Part shown: positions 13,201 to 55,802 of the stretch, in pieces | Position numbering within the stretch: the stretch's first letter is position 1 | Layout: every line of letters begins with the position of its first letter | Notes under the pieces: generated by a model | The model's input: only the letters and a program-made list of their open reading frames with translations | Told to the model about the DNA's origin: nothing | Database searches by the model: none | Source: Warburgia ugandensis | Taxonomy: Eukaryota; Streptophyta; Magnoliopsida; Canellales; Canellaceae | Direction of reading: 5' to 3' | DNA: 64,000 nt | Assembly (NCBI GenBank): GCA_035236585.1 | Contig: CP141137.1 | Coordinates: 46,584,057 to 46,648,056, forward strand | Translations under genes and position numbers: made by a program

Positions 13201-14149
13201 GAACTTAACATATATAATAAGCTCATAGAGTAGATCAAAGTAACACATCTTTTATTGCATTAGCATTCTATGATTTGCAAAATTTATCAACTAGTGACTC
13301 ATAGAAGGTTTTTGCTTTCTATATGGTGGCACAGTGGTATAAAAATCTGGCTTCTTGCTCTTGAGAATGCCATATAAAGTAAATTGACTTACTACATGAC
13401 CAAATAAGTATTAAGAAAAAGAATTTAATAATCAAGTTATCGACCCAATCAGTGCACACGGCGGACCAATTGCATCATCAAGAGATATAAGTCAGAAACT
13501 CTGTAAAAGCTGCAATGTCTTAAATACCCAAGAGAACTTTAAAATTCATCTGCATGACTTGTAAATTATGGAGAATCATATATTCAAAATAACTTGCAAC
13601 ATAAGGTAAATCAAATAGTTAACTACTTGCCCTTTTTATTACAGTCTTCACTTAAATATTGTTACTACAATGTGGCATACAAACCGAGGCTTTGATACCA
13701 AATAACATAGTGGAAACAAGAAAAAAGAAATAAAAACAAAGAACAGAATTTTCATCATTAGAATAAATCTTGATTCCACAAGATGAACATTCTTGAATCT
13801 ACAACATCTTCTAGGTGTAATTGTCGTGATGCTATGGGAGTAGAATTAACTTCTTCTTCTTTTTTTTTTATACTAGATTTGAGAAAATGCAAGGAAAGGC
13901 TGCAGACTATAGAAACTTGTGGTCTGCCCCTTCCTGAACTCCTAATATGCAACAGCTTCATGCACTGAGTTTCCCTTTTTATTTGAAAAAAATTGAATAG
14001 TACAAGATGTTTTCTATAACTTAGCCTTCATTTAACCTGGAACTTGGAAAAGAAAGATAAGAGTAAACCTCCACACTTATACTCTAATATGCTAGATCAG
14101 AAACTGACTATAAGTTATAACTAAGAAAAAGCACAAATTCAGGTCAAAA
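10211..14149. other. Intergenic, no gene recognised
   Basis: No conserved protein or RNA gene is visible. A poly(T) run followed by gaaacattgaactc... at about 11690-11800 resembles the reverse complement of a poly(A)-tailed tRNA-derived SINE, with aactcgtgacct matching the B-box region in reverse, but the match is weak. The rest is AT-rich sequence without an obvious repeat. Confidence 0.5.
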
Positions 14150-14328
14150 GGGACAGCTCCGGTGCACGAAGCTCCCGTGTATGCGGGGTCAAAGAAAGGG
14201 GGTGGACTACAATGGTTTATGGTACTCAAATTTACCTTACATTTTTGCAAAAGGCTGTTTCCACGCTTTGAACCCTTGACTTCAAGGTCACATGACGACA
14301 ACTTTACCTTTGCACCAAGGCTCCCCTT
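14150..14328 (-). repeat. Au-SINE copy 3
   Basis: Near full-length minus-orientation copy from gggacagctccggtgcacg to ccaaggctcccctt. Flanking sequences agcacaaattcagg (from 14,130) and agctcaaattcagc (from about 14,331) look like a slightly decayed target duplication. Confidence 0.88.
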
Positions 14329-15333
14329 TAGAAGCTCAAATTCAGCCCCAAAGTGAAAAATTTATTCACTGATGTACACCTTAAACTTGCAAGCATCAAC
14401 AAGCAACAAGCAACCATATGGTTTTGGTTCCACGTGCATATCCTGTCCCAAAATATAGTCCAACAAAATGTAAAGGTTTACATTTCGCTTGCATACTTAG
14501 TACCTTAACCATCTTCGTAGATCAAGAGTCTAGGATCATCCTATCGGAACAAAATCAGTGGCAGTGAGACGGACGTATGGTCAGCTGTCAAGCTAGCCAG
14601 AGGATTAGATGTTCATGTGAAAAGATGAGCACTGAGCCATCGACCTTGACTGCGAGAAGTATCAACTTAACATAAATGACTTGAACTTTAACGTACACGT
14701 ATCCAAACCCTAACACGGTGGTTGGTAAGTATTATTTTGTTTGGTTGACAAAGTATTTGGGCGGCTCAAAAGCCCACCAAACCATGACACCACCTAAGAG
14801 TATTTTTACTCTTGCTTTCGTAGGTGGGCCCTAACCTGTTGGTGATGTAAACCATTGATCTTCTGGCCCATCTTATATATATAGAAATAATAAAACTGTA
14901 GAAGGCAAAGCCCATACGCAACTCATCTTAGCCTTTGGCTGATCAAGAGATGTATACTGTTGTAAATACAGAAGATTGGGCAGGTCTTGTCAAATGAAAA
15001 GAGATGTGCATTCTTTTTCTTTGAAAATGATAAGACCTTGAAGCTAATTTTGAGCAACCAATGAGAAGGAGGACACGTGATGCACGTGGTACCTTTCTGG
15101 TTTTCATTTGTAAGCCTCACAATTTATTAGAACGGTTATTCTTATTGTGTCGTACTTGAAAATTAAGATCGATATTCTATAAAGATAAGCTTACGCAGAT
15201 ACGATTCGACTATTATTACTTATATTTACGCAAATATATTTTTTAATTAAATTACATATTGAGGAGAAGATGAAGGCTAAATACCTTCTTTAATTCTCAA
15301 TCCCTCTTACTCACCGTAAAAAAGAAGACTAGC

Positions 15334-15334
<1 letters not shown>

Positions 15335-15365
<31 letters not shown>
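15335..15365. repeat. (AT)n microsatellite
   Basis: About 15 uninterrupted AT dinucleotides. Confidence 0.95.
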
Positions 15366-15370
<5 letters not shown>

Positions 15371-15813
15371 TTTGTCATATAGGTCTGGATCACATGCTGG
15401 TCAATCCCAACAATTCAATGTGAAGGTTGCTTATAGCTTGTTAAGCGACATAATGTTGATAAAACATACATTATTGTAAATATTTACATGCTCTAAATAT
15501 GTAGCTTCCAAACTGCACATTTTTTTTATGTGAATGATAAGAAGGTGCAAACGTATAGCTTCCAAACTATATGATATTCAACTTTTTACAGTTATAAGGG
15601 TTTTATAGCTTACAACCTGTGCAAGACTGTTCCTAGTGTAAATTTCTCCTGCTTTGGGCAGAACAAACCTTCATCTAAACACTTGTTTTGCTTCTTCTTC
15701 TTTTTTTTTAAATGTCAACCTGCATAATAATGGGCCGTATTCACGGTTTTGAGAGAGAAATAAAAGAAAAGCCGTTCTTTTCTTTTTTTACCCTCTTATC
15801 TCAGTTCTATTTG

Positions 15814-15990
15814 AAGCGGTGCCTTGGCGCAGAGGTAAAAGTTGTTATCGTGTGACCTTGAGGTCATGGGTTCAAGAGGTGGAAACAGCATCTTGCAAAA
15901 TGTAAGGTAAGACTGTAGACTTTAGGCTCTTGTGGTCCGCCCCTTCCTAAGACCCCGCATAAGCGAGAGCTTTGTGCACCGAGGCTGCCC
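15814..15990 (+). repeat. Au-SINE copy 4
   Basis: Plus-orientation copy with gccttggcgcagaggtaaa, the B-box ggtcatgggttcaag and the end gtgcaccgaggctgccc. Imperfect target duplication: ttatctcagttctattt (15,796-15,812) and ttatctcggctctactt (15,995-16,011). Confidence 0.9.
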
Positions 15991-16011
15991 TTTTTTATCT
16001 CGGCTCTACTT

Positions 16012-18517
16012 CTCCCTAAAAAGTACCCTGGCAGATTCGGTGTGAATCACACTCTTGGCAGTGGAAAAATTGGTGCTTGTAGTTGATTAGCCAAAGGTAC
16101 TCTCATTTTCCTTTATTTTTGATATAGATGATGGGGTATTTGAAGATGCGTTCTTTCTTCGTCTCTATCGTGTGTCTTGCCTTGGATGGATTTGGAAGAA
16201 ATCATGACATGCATTTTTTTCTTACAATTTTTTTTTTCTGGGTGTTTTGGATTTTTCATTTTTGGTTTTCATGATCTATCAACTTAGAAATCATGACAAA
16301 GTTTCCTTTCTAAGACCTTCTTCATTTGTGGTTTTCATGAGTAATGGAACGTGAGTTGAAAGGGGTTGAAGATTGGTAAAATTCATTTAACCTAAATACG
16401 ATTTAACACCTTGTACTTTGTGATGACGTCCATCTCCATAATCACGCCCGAAGAATCCTGTAAAATAAGGCAAGTTGGTTAAATATAATTTTAACTGATA
16501 AGGAGTTCTAATCAAAGAAGGAAAAGGAAAGTATGATTAGAATTCTACGAGGAAACTTTTCACCGCATCTAGCCTCTATAAATAAGACCAAAGGCAGAGC
16601 CAGAATCAAGAGAATAGAACGGATATAATCCTTTCTCATAGTGAAGATATTCCCCTCCTCCTCTCGTGAACATAGGCTATACATAGGCGAACCACATAAA
16701 CCCTTTTGTGTTCCGTGTGTGTGATTGCGTTTTTATGTGACTTGGATCCTAACTGCTGCGCCTAACACTTTGCATTTAAAATTGAACTTGAATGTTTTAT
16801 CAATATGATTATGTTTATGCTTATGTTAATGTGAATGATATAGGCAGTGGGTTATGTATATATGTAGGGGCATGGATGGGTCCACACAGGTATACTTACA
16901 TATTTATATTGGTGGGTCCACGAACAATTTTAAACAGGTGGGCGCAGGTAAAAGTAGAAGGCATTACTCCTATACAATAAGACATAAACAAGATGCTTAC
17001 TAGCTGATCTCCAAACGAAATTCTATGGGCCTTAGTTAAAGAAATGATCTCAAGGGCATATGTAACCTGCCTAAGGTGGGCCCACCGTGTATTCATTTTA
17101 TTATTTTTAAAGTGGAGTTAACACCATTCTATTGGTGAAAATATATTCTATTAATATCTAAATATAATAAAAAGATAAAATTATATAGTTCTGTAAGTTA
17201 TATGAATATTGTTCAAATATACAAAAAGACAGAAATTTATAGCTTAGCAAGCTATATCAATGTTGCCAAGATGCATGTAAAAAGTGCTTATAGCTTTGTC
17301 ATCATCTACAATGTTTGAAGTTTGGCGAGCTCCATGCACAGAAGAAGTTACTAGCTAACATAACAAATATGCAAGGTTGAACCCAAAGGTATGTTCCCTT
17401 GGCCTTTACGTGGCTAACCATTGTGCAGAGTAAAACTTCTTTTAATAGATCTAAACCGTTGATCGCGTTCAAAATATTAAAAATATGTAGCCCATGACAA
17501 ATCAATATGTTTAGACGATCCTAACTCCTTGTTTCTGATATTTCAAAAAATAAATAAAATGGTTGATCATAAATTTTTACGTAAACAAACATAGGCTAAA
17601 AACATTCAATGGACATGAATTTAATGTCTAGTCTATTTGTATAAATTATGAACTGCTTAGATCTACAAAAAAATGTTTTACCATGCATTAAAAAAAGGAA
17701 GTATAGACCTTCCTCTTCTATTAAGTGTGTACTCTTATTGGGATTCTTATAATAGACTCGTATAACAGGAACCAATGCTGTGACCGGAATCCAATTTAGT
17801 GCTATCTGATCAATGATCTTGCGTTGCTGATCGAACATTGATTGTATGCTGCTGGGGAATTCATTGTAGGCATGGCATGGCATTCTGGGCATCAGCCCAT
17901 GTGGCCGGCTTTGTTGAATGACGATCATGGTCGATAAGATGGGGATCAAATTTTTATTTATGAGAATATTAACTGATCATACGACATGATTTGGATCTAG
18001 CATGACACCCAATTTTATAAACCGAGCTGTCTGGTAATGGCTTTCATCGTCAACGGCTGCTTTCAGATATTCCACAGGCAATTGTCATCAATACTAAGTT
18101 GTAGGCCATTTGGTTCTCACCATATCCTTTTGGGACCAAGGATCAAATTGTATGGTCAAGATTTTCTGATGGGTATTATAGTGGGTCACTGCCAATCCTT
18201 GTGGATCCACCCACTAGCTAGACAGCCACTCCATTGCAATCTTCGTGCACCTGGCATTCGTATTGTGGACGCTGGCGTTGACTAGCAACTTGGCTTTGTC
18301 ATGGCCGTCACCTGGACATTGGAAGGTAGTATTCAATGAATCACGTGTAAGTAACGTTGATTCCATATGAATAATCAAAATGGCGTGTGTTTTTCCCACT
18401 TTTGCATGCGTTTTGTATATGGCTACTTTTGTCAGTTTTCATCCAGAGAAGAGGTTTTTAGCTGTGGCAACGAGAATCATGGATTTAGTTATTTTGAGAA
18501 AATTTTCATTGCAGGCC
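16012..18517. other. Intergenic, no gene recognised
   Basis: No coding signal. Several gtgggtcca/gggccca words and ccgttgatc phrases recur, as is common in degraded plant repeats, but no element could be delimited. Confidence 0.4.
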
Positions 18518-19032
18518 TAGTAATTTGGGTTGGCGGATCATGTTCGTGTCATGTTGAGACTAACCCATTAGAGTATATGGGTCAACACAAACACGACCCG
18601 CATAATAATTGTCAAGAACTTGTGACTCAAACAAGATACGATTATTAAACGAGTTGACACGACACGACTCGTGTAACAAGATTAAATAAATGTAAAATAA
18701 CTAATATATGACGGTTTTTGAAGAACCGTCCTATATTACTAAAATATTATAGGACTGTTTCTGATGAACCGTCCTATATTACTACTGTTTTTTTATTAAC
18801 CATCCTATATTTTTAACCCGATTGGTTAATAGCATGCGGGTTAGATGGGTTAACACGGCAAATTAATAGGTCGTGTGTCAAACAGGTTAACACGACGGGT
18901 CAACATTGATTGACTCGAACACGACACAATTTTTGGCATGTCATCCCAAAAATGACACGACCCTAACCCACTAAATTCATGTTAGGTTCGAGTTGTGTTA
19001 TCGTGTTATGTCATATTTTGCCACCATACCTA
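18518..19032 (+). mobile_element. hAT-type MITE, copy 3, with three palindromes
   Basis: Same family as the copies at 8661 and 9480, sharing gagactaacccattagagta, attaaacgagttgac, acccgattggttaa and the end atattttgccacc. It is longer than copy 2 because the central palindrome is present about three times (18,703-18,813). No clean target duplication could be read, so the borders are approximate. Confidence 0.75.
18703..18813. repeat. Array of three palindromic units in MITE copy 3
   Basis: Three adjacent hairpin-capable units of the form tatRgacggttt...gaaccgtcctata, joined by attactaaaat and ttactact spacers; the last unit is decayed. The homologous site in copy 2 has a single unit and copy 1 has none. 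Confidence 0.8.
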
Positions 19033-20043
19033 AAAATATAGATAAAATTATTCTAAAATCAAACAGCCCAAGCTTCTTAAGTTATTCATCTATGTTTGCA
19101 TAATTTTATATATGTGCTAAGGCTGTAAATAGCCAGAAATTTTTTTACTGCTCCAGAACAGCTTTATTTATGATTTTTATTCCCAGTTGGAAACAGCCCC
19201 AGTAGGGCTGGTTTTATCCTTTGTTCTTCAATAATTTTATCTGTATCCTAGGGCTGCCAATAACATGCGATAATAAGATATTACATGGACATACATAGTA
19301 GTTTGGGGATAGTTTTGTCCATGGTTTGTTGCCAAACGGCCCCAGTATTCTCACGCAGCCAGCAAAGCAGTTGTCGACTGTGATGAAAGATCAGCTCCTG
19401 CGTTGATAATCAATGAGTGGTGGAGAACTGAAAGAGAAGAGAAGCTTGCCTGGTGGATGAATTAAAACGTCCTGTTTCTTGCCAATCTTCATCTTTGATT
19501 TCTTGGAAAATTAGTTTCCAGATTTGAAAGAGCAGAAAGAGGGGCGAGTCGAATACCTTACACGAACGAGCTTCGTACTTGGAGCGACAGCTAAAGCAGG
19601 GCGAGATGGCTAAGTCTGTCATAATCCTTCCTTGAGTCGTCATCCTCCTAGACTTTCCATGAAAATACTCTTTGACCTTGTCATGTGATGCTATCTAGAA
19701 AGACTAGTACATAGGAATGGAATATATCTAAGAGACGTAAAAAATGGACCTTTTTTGAAGACCTTTCACATTTGTAGGTTGGTGGATGGGCATATAAAAT
19801 TTTTCCAAGTAGACCCACTTGTTTAATGATCAAATTAAGCATCAATTCATTTGATTCCTGGAGGCTTAAAATGTTGATAGATGTAGACTCGTGCTTTATC
19901 ATCTCCTGTTCAATCCATTCAATGTCAGAAATTGGCTTGAGATTTGCCATTGTTAAAGAATGGGACTGACTTTGTAACCTAGCAGATACATGGTTTTGAT
20001 CATTAAACAAGCAGGCCTTATACTTCCAAAGCAAAACGAAACT
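19033..20043. other. Intergenic, no gene recognised
   Basis: No supported coding or RNA gene. Open frames here have no recognisable motif. Confidence 0.4.
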
Positions 20044-20197
20044 TTTGCCTATGCAGGGTTCAGGAAAGAGGTGGACTATGAGGGTTTATAGTACACAGCC
20101 TTGTCTTGTATTTTTGCAAGAAGCTGTTTCCACGCCTTGAATCCTTGACCTTAAGGTCACCCAACAACAATTTTACCGTTGCGTCAAGGCTCCCTTT
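20044..20197 (-). repeat. Au-SINE copy 5 (end truncated)
   Basis: Minus-orientation copy lacking the gtgcac end. It begins within the atgcagggttcagg region and continues through gcaagaagctgtttccacg to gcgtcaaggctccc. Confidence 0.85.
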
Positions 20198-20671
20198 CAT
20201 CCATCCCATATGACAACACTAATTGATCAATATGTGTTTCATCTTGTAAGTTAATAAGGGAGATGTTGTGTACCATTCAAAAAAGAAGACTTCTAGTACC
20301 TAGTGGTGCAAGAAGGAGCCTCTCCTGTGGAAGCTCATGGCTTCCAGACTGCCACTGGTTTGTGTGTGTCACCTTGCCAAGCAGCCCTTGGCTCCAAATG
20401 TGAAGACCAAGTCTCTTTAAGGTGGCTCTTAGTTTGAGCCTAATTTCTTGGAAAATTTCTTTAGATTTGTTCTAGAAAGAACAAGGAAAAGCCAGGGAAT
20501 ATGACCAAGACGAGACTAAGAATGGTACATGAAACCACTCTTTCACACGTGTTAATTGAAGAAAACAAGCTTGTCTTGACCGCAACTTGCTTCTAGATGA
20601 CCAATCCTAATGGCCTGCAGTTACATGATCGATGACTATGGAAAAGAGAGTGTCTCTCCTATAGTTTACAA

Positions 20672-20826
20672 CGGTGCATATGTAGAATTTGGGGAAGGGT
20701 GAAGCATAAAAACCTAAAGTATGCAGCCTTATTTTGCATTCCTTTGCAAGGGGCTATTTTTGTTCCTTGAATCAATGACTTCAAGGTTACATGACAACAA
20801 CTTTACCCTTGCGCTAAGGCTCCCTT
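20672..20826 (-). repeat. Au-SINE copy 6 (degenerate)
   Basis: Minus-orientation copy. The ggggaagggt, gcagccttattttgcat, cttcaaggttacatgacaac and gcgctaaggctccc segments are preserved, with an internal deletion near the gtgcac end. Confidence 0.8.
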
Positions 20827-21960
20827 CTCTTGTTTTTTTAAAATCCAAGGCAAATTTCAATAGATTTCTGAGAGGTGAGTGATAAAAATTAAAGTTTGAG
20901 CGTCCTTTTGCATTACCTTAAATTGTGAGAGATCATCAGTTTTAGAAGGCCCATCAATGATCATAATCTAAACTAGGGGTCTTTCATAAAAAAATTATTT
21001 TCAATTATTTGCTGGGTTTTTGCTATAAATGGGCCATAGATCAAAGTTGCATATCCTTGTTTTTCTAGTTTTCATTCGAAGACTGCAGATTAATTAGAAT
21101 CTTCGATCTGTCCAATGGTTTTGGTCACTAAAAGAGTAGGTCCCACTTGTGCCTGATGAATAGTCATCGGCAACCAGAATTTGAAGCAGAGTTGATCAAA
21201 GCCATCGATTCCTTTTCTGTTGGCTGACTCGGAGCAATTGATTTGTGGAGATTTTGTTGATGAAAATAGACCTATGCTTTTGTATCCATCGAATAAGTTA
21301 GAAATTAGAGGTTAACAATTGTTAATGGCTATAAATTTTGGTGGGGTCTGACTTAGCAGATAAATGGGCAGGTTTGCTGACTACGGAAACAGGGCCCACT
21401 TGTGTTCACAAAAGCAAGCCATTATATAAGAATACTAATTCAATATGTTTAAACGAAGATAACTCAGCTTCTCTCTTGAAACACGCTTGGTTGCAGATTT
21501 TGGTTTTTTCTTTGGCTGGGAATTAGATTTAATGGCATGTGTTGCAAGTGATTTATTTTGTAATTCTTTGCTTTCATATTAAAAATAAATAAAATTTAAA
21601 TCATGGGGGCACAACATGCAGGCAAAAGGATCCGTAAATATGTATATGATCTAGTTTATTCACAAGGCAAATTTTGGTTTTGCTTATGTGAGAAGAAGCC
21701 CTCCAAAACGGCAAATCAAACCTACAACCAAGCATTTTTGAGGGAAGATACTTAGTTATCATGTTATACTTGCGCAAGAACACCAAATCAAAGTGCCAAA
21801 TAAATGTAACTTGGCACCAACCCCTCTCTGGCTTCATGGTTATGGCTTGGTGTGTTGGCCTTTTGGTCTTGCCTTGGGGAATTGGTAAATCCCTTCTCGA
21901 GAACAAATGTGCCTCAACTTTTGCATGAAGGGTCCCTTGGATGATTTGACTTGTTCGTCT

Positions 21961-22127
21961 GGCTCGACGTAAGAGTTGTCGTCATGTAACCTTGAGGTCA
22001 CGGGTTCAAGGCGAGGAATCAGCCTCTTGCAAAATGCAAGGTAAAGCTACCTATTATAGGCCCTTGTGGTCCACCCCTTTCCCATATCCCGCATATGGGG
22101 GAGCTTTGTGCACCAGAGCTGCTCCCA
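21961..22127 (+). repeat. Au-SINE copy 7
   Basis: Plus-orientation copy with accttgaggtcacgggttc (B box), cctcttgcaaaatgcaagg, cttgtggtccacccc and gagctttgtgcacc. The first few bases are decayed. Confidence 0.88.
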
Positions 22128-23290
22128 TCCCGGCTCTCGTAAACAAAATATCACAACAACAGTTTTTAGCATCGTAAGACCCCATTTTTTGGTCAGTTGA
22201 ACTTAGGATATTGTTTGGATAATGTTTCTAAGCAGTAGAATCCTCTCATAAAAAAGTTATATTTTTTGAATGCTAGAATCATCCAATCCACCTGCATTTT
22301 CAAACAATTAGATGTTCAAATCTAAAAAAATCAGATGAATGGGTCTGATCACCCAAACGCGTACCTTCTTTGTACTTTGGTTTAGTTTTTCTCCTTGCAC
22401 TTGTGTTATGGACACCTTTGAAGCATGAGCCCATCCATTGTGGGCCTGATAGATGAGCAGTTTGGATCACTGAACCCGTTTCTACAAAGAGCCCACTGCC
22501 ACCATAAGGACAGAAACATAGAGTGGTGCAATAGAATCTCCCTAGATTTATAAGAACAATACAAGTAGTGCGGTTCAATTCCTTGTACACTATTTATGCA
22601 TTCCAAAACCTTGTTATGTTTCAAATAGTTGGACTTCCAATTTCCAAACAAAGCCAGAGTGAAGATATCACAAAGAGCAGGTACACATTTCAGTCTCATT
22701 CACACAATTAGAAGAAGCCACTCTCTCTCTGGCCGTAGACTGTAAGGCTAACGAATAGACCTTAGATAGTTTTCGAGGTTCACTAATCAAAAACTTCCCA
22801 TGAGCCAGTAGATAAGTGGAAGAAAGTCTCATAGTTAAACAGCATTTGTAGATTGGAATACCTACGTGACTATGAGATTAGTGCAATCAGTGCCTTGCCC
22901 TTAGTCAATCAGTTCCTTCCATTCCACATTAGCCTATAGATCATCTAATTAGTGTTCAAATCTGGCAACTTCCAATCCTTGTTATTTGAGCCCAATTGTG
23001 TGATGCCCGGAAATTAGATTTCATTTCTTCATGCTTTGCACACGTATCAGCATATGGTTTTTTGAAGGCAATCGAACAATATATTCTGTAACTATGCAAG
23101 GAAGTAACCAGAGGAAGCTATGAGATGAACCAACAGCCTGACTTGATACTTCCCCAACTCTCAAACTGAAAGTTTTCAGACCTCCGTTTTGTGTTTTTTT
23201 TGTTAGGCAAGCAGGGTTTTTATGGATAACTCATGACCATGAGCAGCTCAAGCCCGTAATCCAAGCACGGTGAACGCCCGGAGGGCTTCT
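22128..23290. other. Intergenic, no gene recognised
   Basis: No conserved coding signal. The sequence includes degraded gggcccac / ttggatcactg phrases of the sort found in old repeats. Confidence 0.4.
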
Positions 23291-23291
23291 A

Positions 23292-23695
23292 GCGCCACTG
23301 CAGTAGAAGGCCTTGGCTATCCGTTTACATCCGAAAAATGAAAGTTTCCAAAGTATTTGATCTCCCAAACGGACTAACATAAGCTTTCTAAGGGTTCAGA
23401 ACTGCAATCTATTGAGTGTGTGAGCACGGCATGGTGGTGCAAGAGTGGGTCTCAATTGTGCACTAGTTACGAGCTGCTTAAAGGGAAAGGGCAGCGCTGG
23501 TGCAGTAGAAGGCCTTGGCTGTCCGTTTACATACGAAAAATGAAAGTTTCCAAAGTATTTGATCTCCCAAACAGACTAACATAAGCTTTCTCAGGGTTCA
23601 GAACTGCAATCTATTGAGTGTGTGAGCACGGCATAGTGGTGCAAGAGTGGGTCTCAATTGTGCACAAGTCATGAGTCTGCTTAAAGGGCAGCCCT
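23292..23695. repeat. 212-bp tandem duplication
   Basis: Two consecutive units with period 212 bp, aligned on cagtagaaggccttggct at 23,301 and 23,513. They differ at only a handful of positions. The second unit starts with gggcagcgctggtgca, resembling the terminus of a minus-orientation Au-SINE, and is followed directly by a real Au-SINE at 23,696. The duplication may therefore have involved the SINE end. Confidence 0.88.
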
Positions 23696-23860
23696 GGAGC
23701 ACAATGCTCCCACGTATGTGAGGTTTGAGGAATGTATTGACTACAAAAGTTTATAGTACGTAGTCTTACCTTGCATTTTTACAAGAGCCTGTTTCTACAC
23801 CTTGAACCTATAATTTTAAGGTCACATAACGACAACTTTACCATTCTGCCAGGTTCCTTT
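23696..23860 (-). repeat. Au-SINE copy 8
   Basis: Minus-orientation copy from gggcagccctggagcac to the decayed start ccaggttcc. Promoter boxes are mutated. It abuts the 212-bp tandem duplication. Confidence 0.85.
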
Positions 23861-24709
23861 ATAAGTCTACTCAAATGTATATGGGCATAATCACGAGTTC
23901 TTTCATAGGTGTGTGTGTGTGTGAGTATTAAAGACCGTAGGCATCCCTGGGCATTGTGGGTAGGCAGTTTTTGTATTTATATAATGACGGTGAGTGTTTG
24001 TAGAGACACCAATAAGGATATGGGAAAGTTGGTTGTGGACAACTCTGGTTACATTGCGCAAGTACCGCTTTCAGACACATTGGAGGGTTGGAGGATAATC
24101 CTTCTCCCGTATTCAACTTTTTCCACTCTTTTATTTAGTAATAAATAATAGGAACTTATTAGCCAGAATAAAATATTATATCTTCCTTGAAAACAGATAT
24201 AGAAACATCCTGCTATTAATAAATTGATCAGAAAAAATCAAATTTAGCGGATAATCCCAATCCGCTCCTACTCAACTTGTAGTGCCATATTCATTCCTAT
24301 CGATTTCACCAAACTTACCTGGTCCCACCCTAGATGGGCATCATCCAAAAGATCTCCTCATCAAATGATCCCAACCCTCTATTTTCTAGCTAAAATTTTA
24401 TGACCAATTGATTTGCAATTTGGTGTGGATTTTTTTTTTTTTTTTTTTAATGAGAGGAGATATTTTTGGAGGCCGGTCTATCCATTTCAAGCTGAGTGCA
24501 AGGCAGATGAATTTTTTAATGATGATTGTAAAATGTGGGGGCCACATTGTGCCATAGCAAATTATTCTTCATCAGAATAAGATGTACATAAAATTGGCGG
24601 GGCCCATTTGTACGGTTGAGGTCCTTATGGAAAGGGAAAGAAGAAAAGGACCCCAGAGAAAATGGACCAACCGTTGCAGATTATTTTTTCTTTCACTTGA
24701 AAAATCTTG

Positions 24710-24741
<32 letters not shown>

Positions 24742-24886
24742 GAACTTGGTAGGGCTCGTTCTCATCGCTGCATTTTCTCTCTCATCCCTGCTTGCAGAGA
24801 GAGAGGGAGTTGAAGCTCTTATTTCCTTCTCTCTGATTGCAGTTTCTAGAATTATAACTTATTTTCTTCGAAATTAGGGCAAGAAC
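23861..24886 (+). promoter_or_regulatory. 5' flank and leader of the ferrochelatase gene
   Basis: Sequence upstream of the ferrochelatase start codon. It contains a (GT)n tract near 23,910-23,923, a T-tract near 24,430-24,449 and a (CT)n tract at 24,711-24,737, the latter typical of plant 5' leaders. No TATA box or transcription start can be fixed by eye. Confidence 0.4.
24711..24737. repeat. (CT)n microsatellite in ferrochelatase leader
   Basis: About 13 CT repeats, 150 bp upstream of the start codon. CT tracts in plant leaders often sit close to transcription starts. Confidence 0.9.
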
Positions 24887-54631
<29,745 letters not shown>

Positions 54632-55629
54632 AAGTAAGTTGCAAACTGTCAGATGAGATGAAGCTTACAGTAGTACATTCTCTTTTATGCCATTCTATAG
54701 CAACACATTCTCTGTTCTTGTTACTTCCCGCGCTCACATGATTCTGATGTGCTGATACGTTGATGAGTTCATCACATTGACGTCCATATAAAGTAACAAT
54801 ACAGGGGGAAGTGAAATTGTTCTCTCTGTAGCCATATATTATGTACCTTTTGTGGCTACAACCATCTATGCACTGAGTACCTATTGACACAATTTATTTA
54901 GTTTTGGTAGTACATGAGTCTGTACTTTATGGATTGGCTACATTTCCCAGAATTGAGTTTGTGAAAACATTATGGTGGCTAGCTAAATGGCATATAGTTA
55001 AACCACTAATCGAATTTATACAATATGGACACGATTTCCAGGCATGGCCCACTAACAATGTGGATGTACCTTGTCTGTATGTGCGGCTTTGGTAAAGGAA
55101 AGCTGCTACGGTTTGAATGTGTGAAGGCATTGGCCCCTTTCCATTATGGCTGAGCAAAGAAATAGGGCGAAGAGATGTGTTACAAGAAATTGCTCTCAAT
55201 TGATTGCCTAAAACTTCTTGCGTCCGAACTAACCGTAATCAAGTGATGTGTGGCGGGTGTTCAAAGGTTCAAATATAGAAAAGTTGCAACTAGAGCCCAA
55301 TCGGAGGGCTCGGGCAGAAAAGGCTACATGATCAATTATGGGCAGATTAGCAACCTTCTTAAAAGGAAAAACAGAGGGCCCATAATTTTATATTTGGCAG
55401 GTATATGATCTCCAGAAGAATGCTAAATGGTATACACAACAATCAGGGTTTGCTGCAATTACATTGTATCTGTGTACATCATTAGTAGGACAAATTGAGG
55501 AGAAGGTAAACTGTTGTAATTACAGTATTTGCATGCATTATTCCTGATTACAAAATTAGGGTCATTTAGTCTTTCAACATCCAAGGGCATTTGGCGCAGA
55601 AGCCTTTTAGGCTAATGTGTTAAATATTG
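54632..55629 (+). other. Ferrochelatase 3' UTR and downstream sequence
   Basis: Follows the stop codon at 54,629-54,631. No certain polyadenylation signal could be chosen and no gene is recognised. Confidence 0.4.
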
Positions 55630-55761
55630 GGTAGCCTGCTGCACGAAGCTCCTATGTATGTGGAGCCTTACCTAGTATTTTTGCAATTGGCTGTTTCCAT
55701 ATCTTGAACACGTAACCTCTAGGTCACATGATGATAACTCTAACAGTGTCAAGATTCTCTT
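55630..55761 (-). repeat. Au-SINE copy 12 (degenerate)
   Basis: Minus-orientation copy with ctgcacgaagctcc, tttgcaattggctgtttcca and acctctaggtcacatgatgat. A segment between the two ends is deleted. Confidence 0.8.
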
Positions 55762-55802
55762 TCATACATGTTATAACATTAAAAAGAAAAAAGAAAGAAG
55801 CT

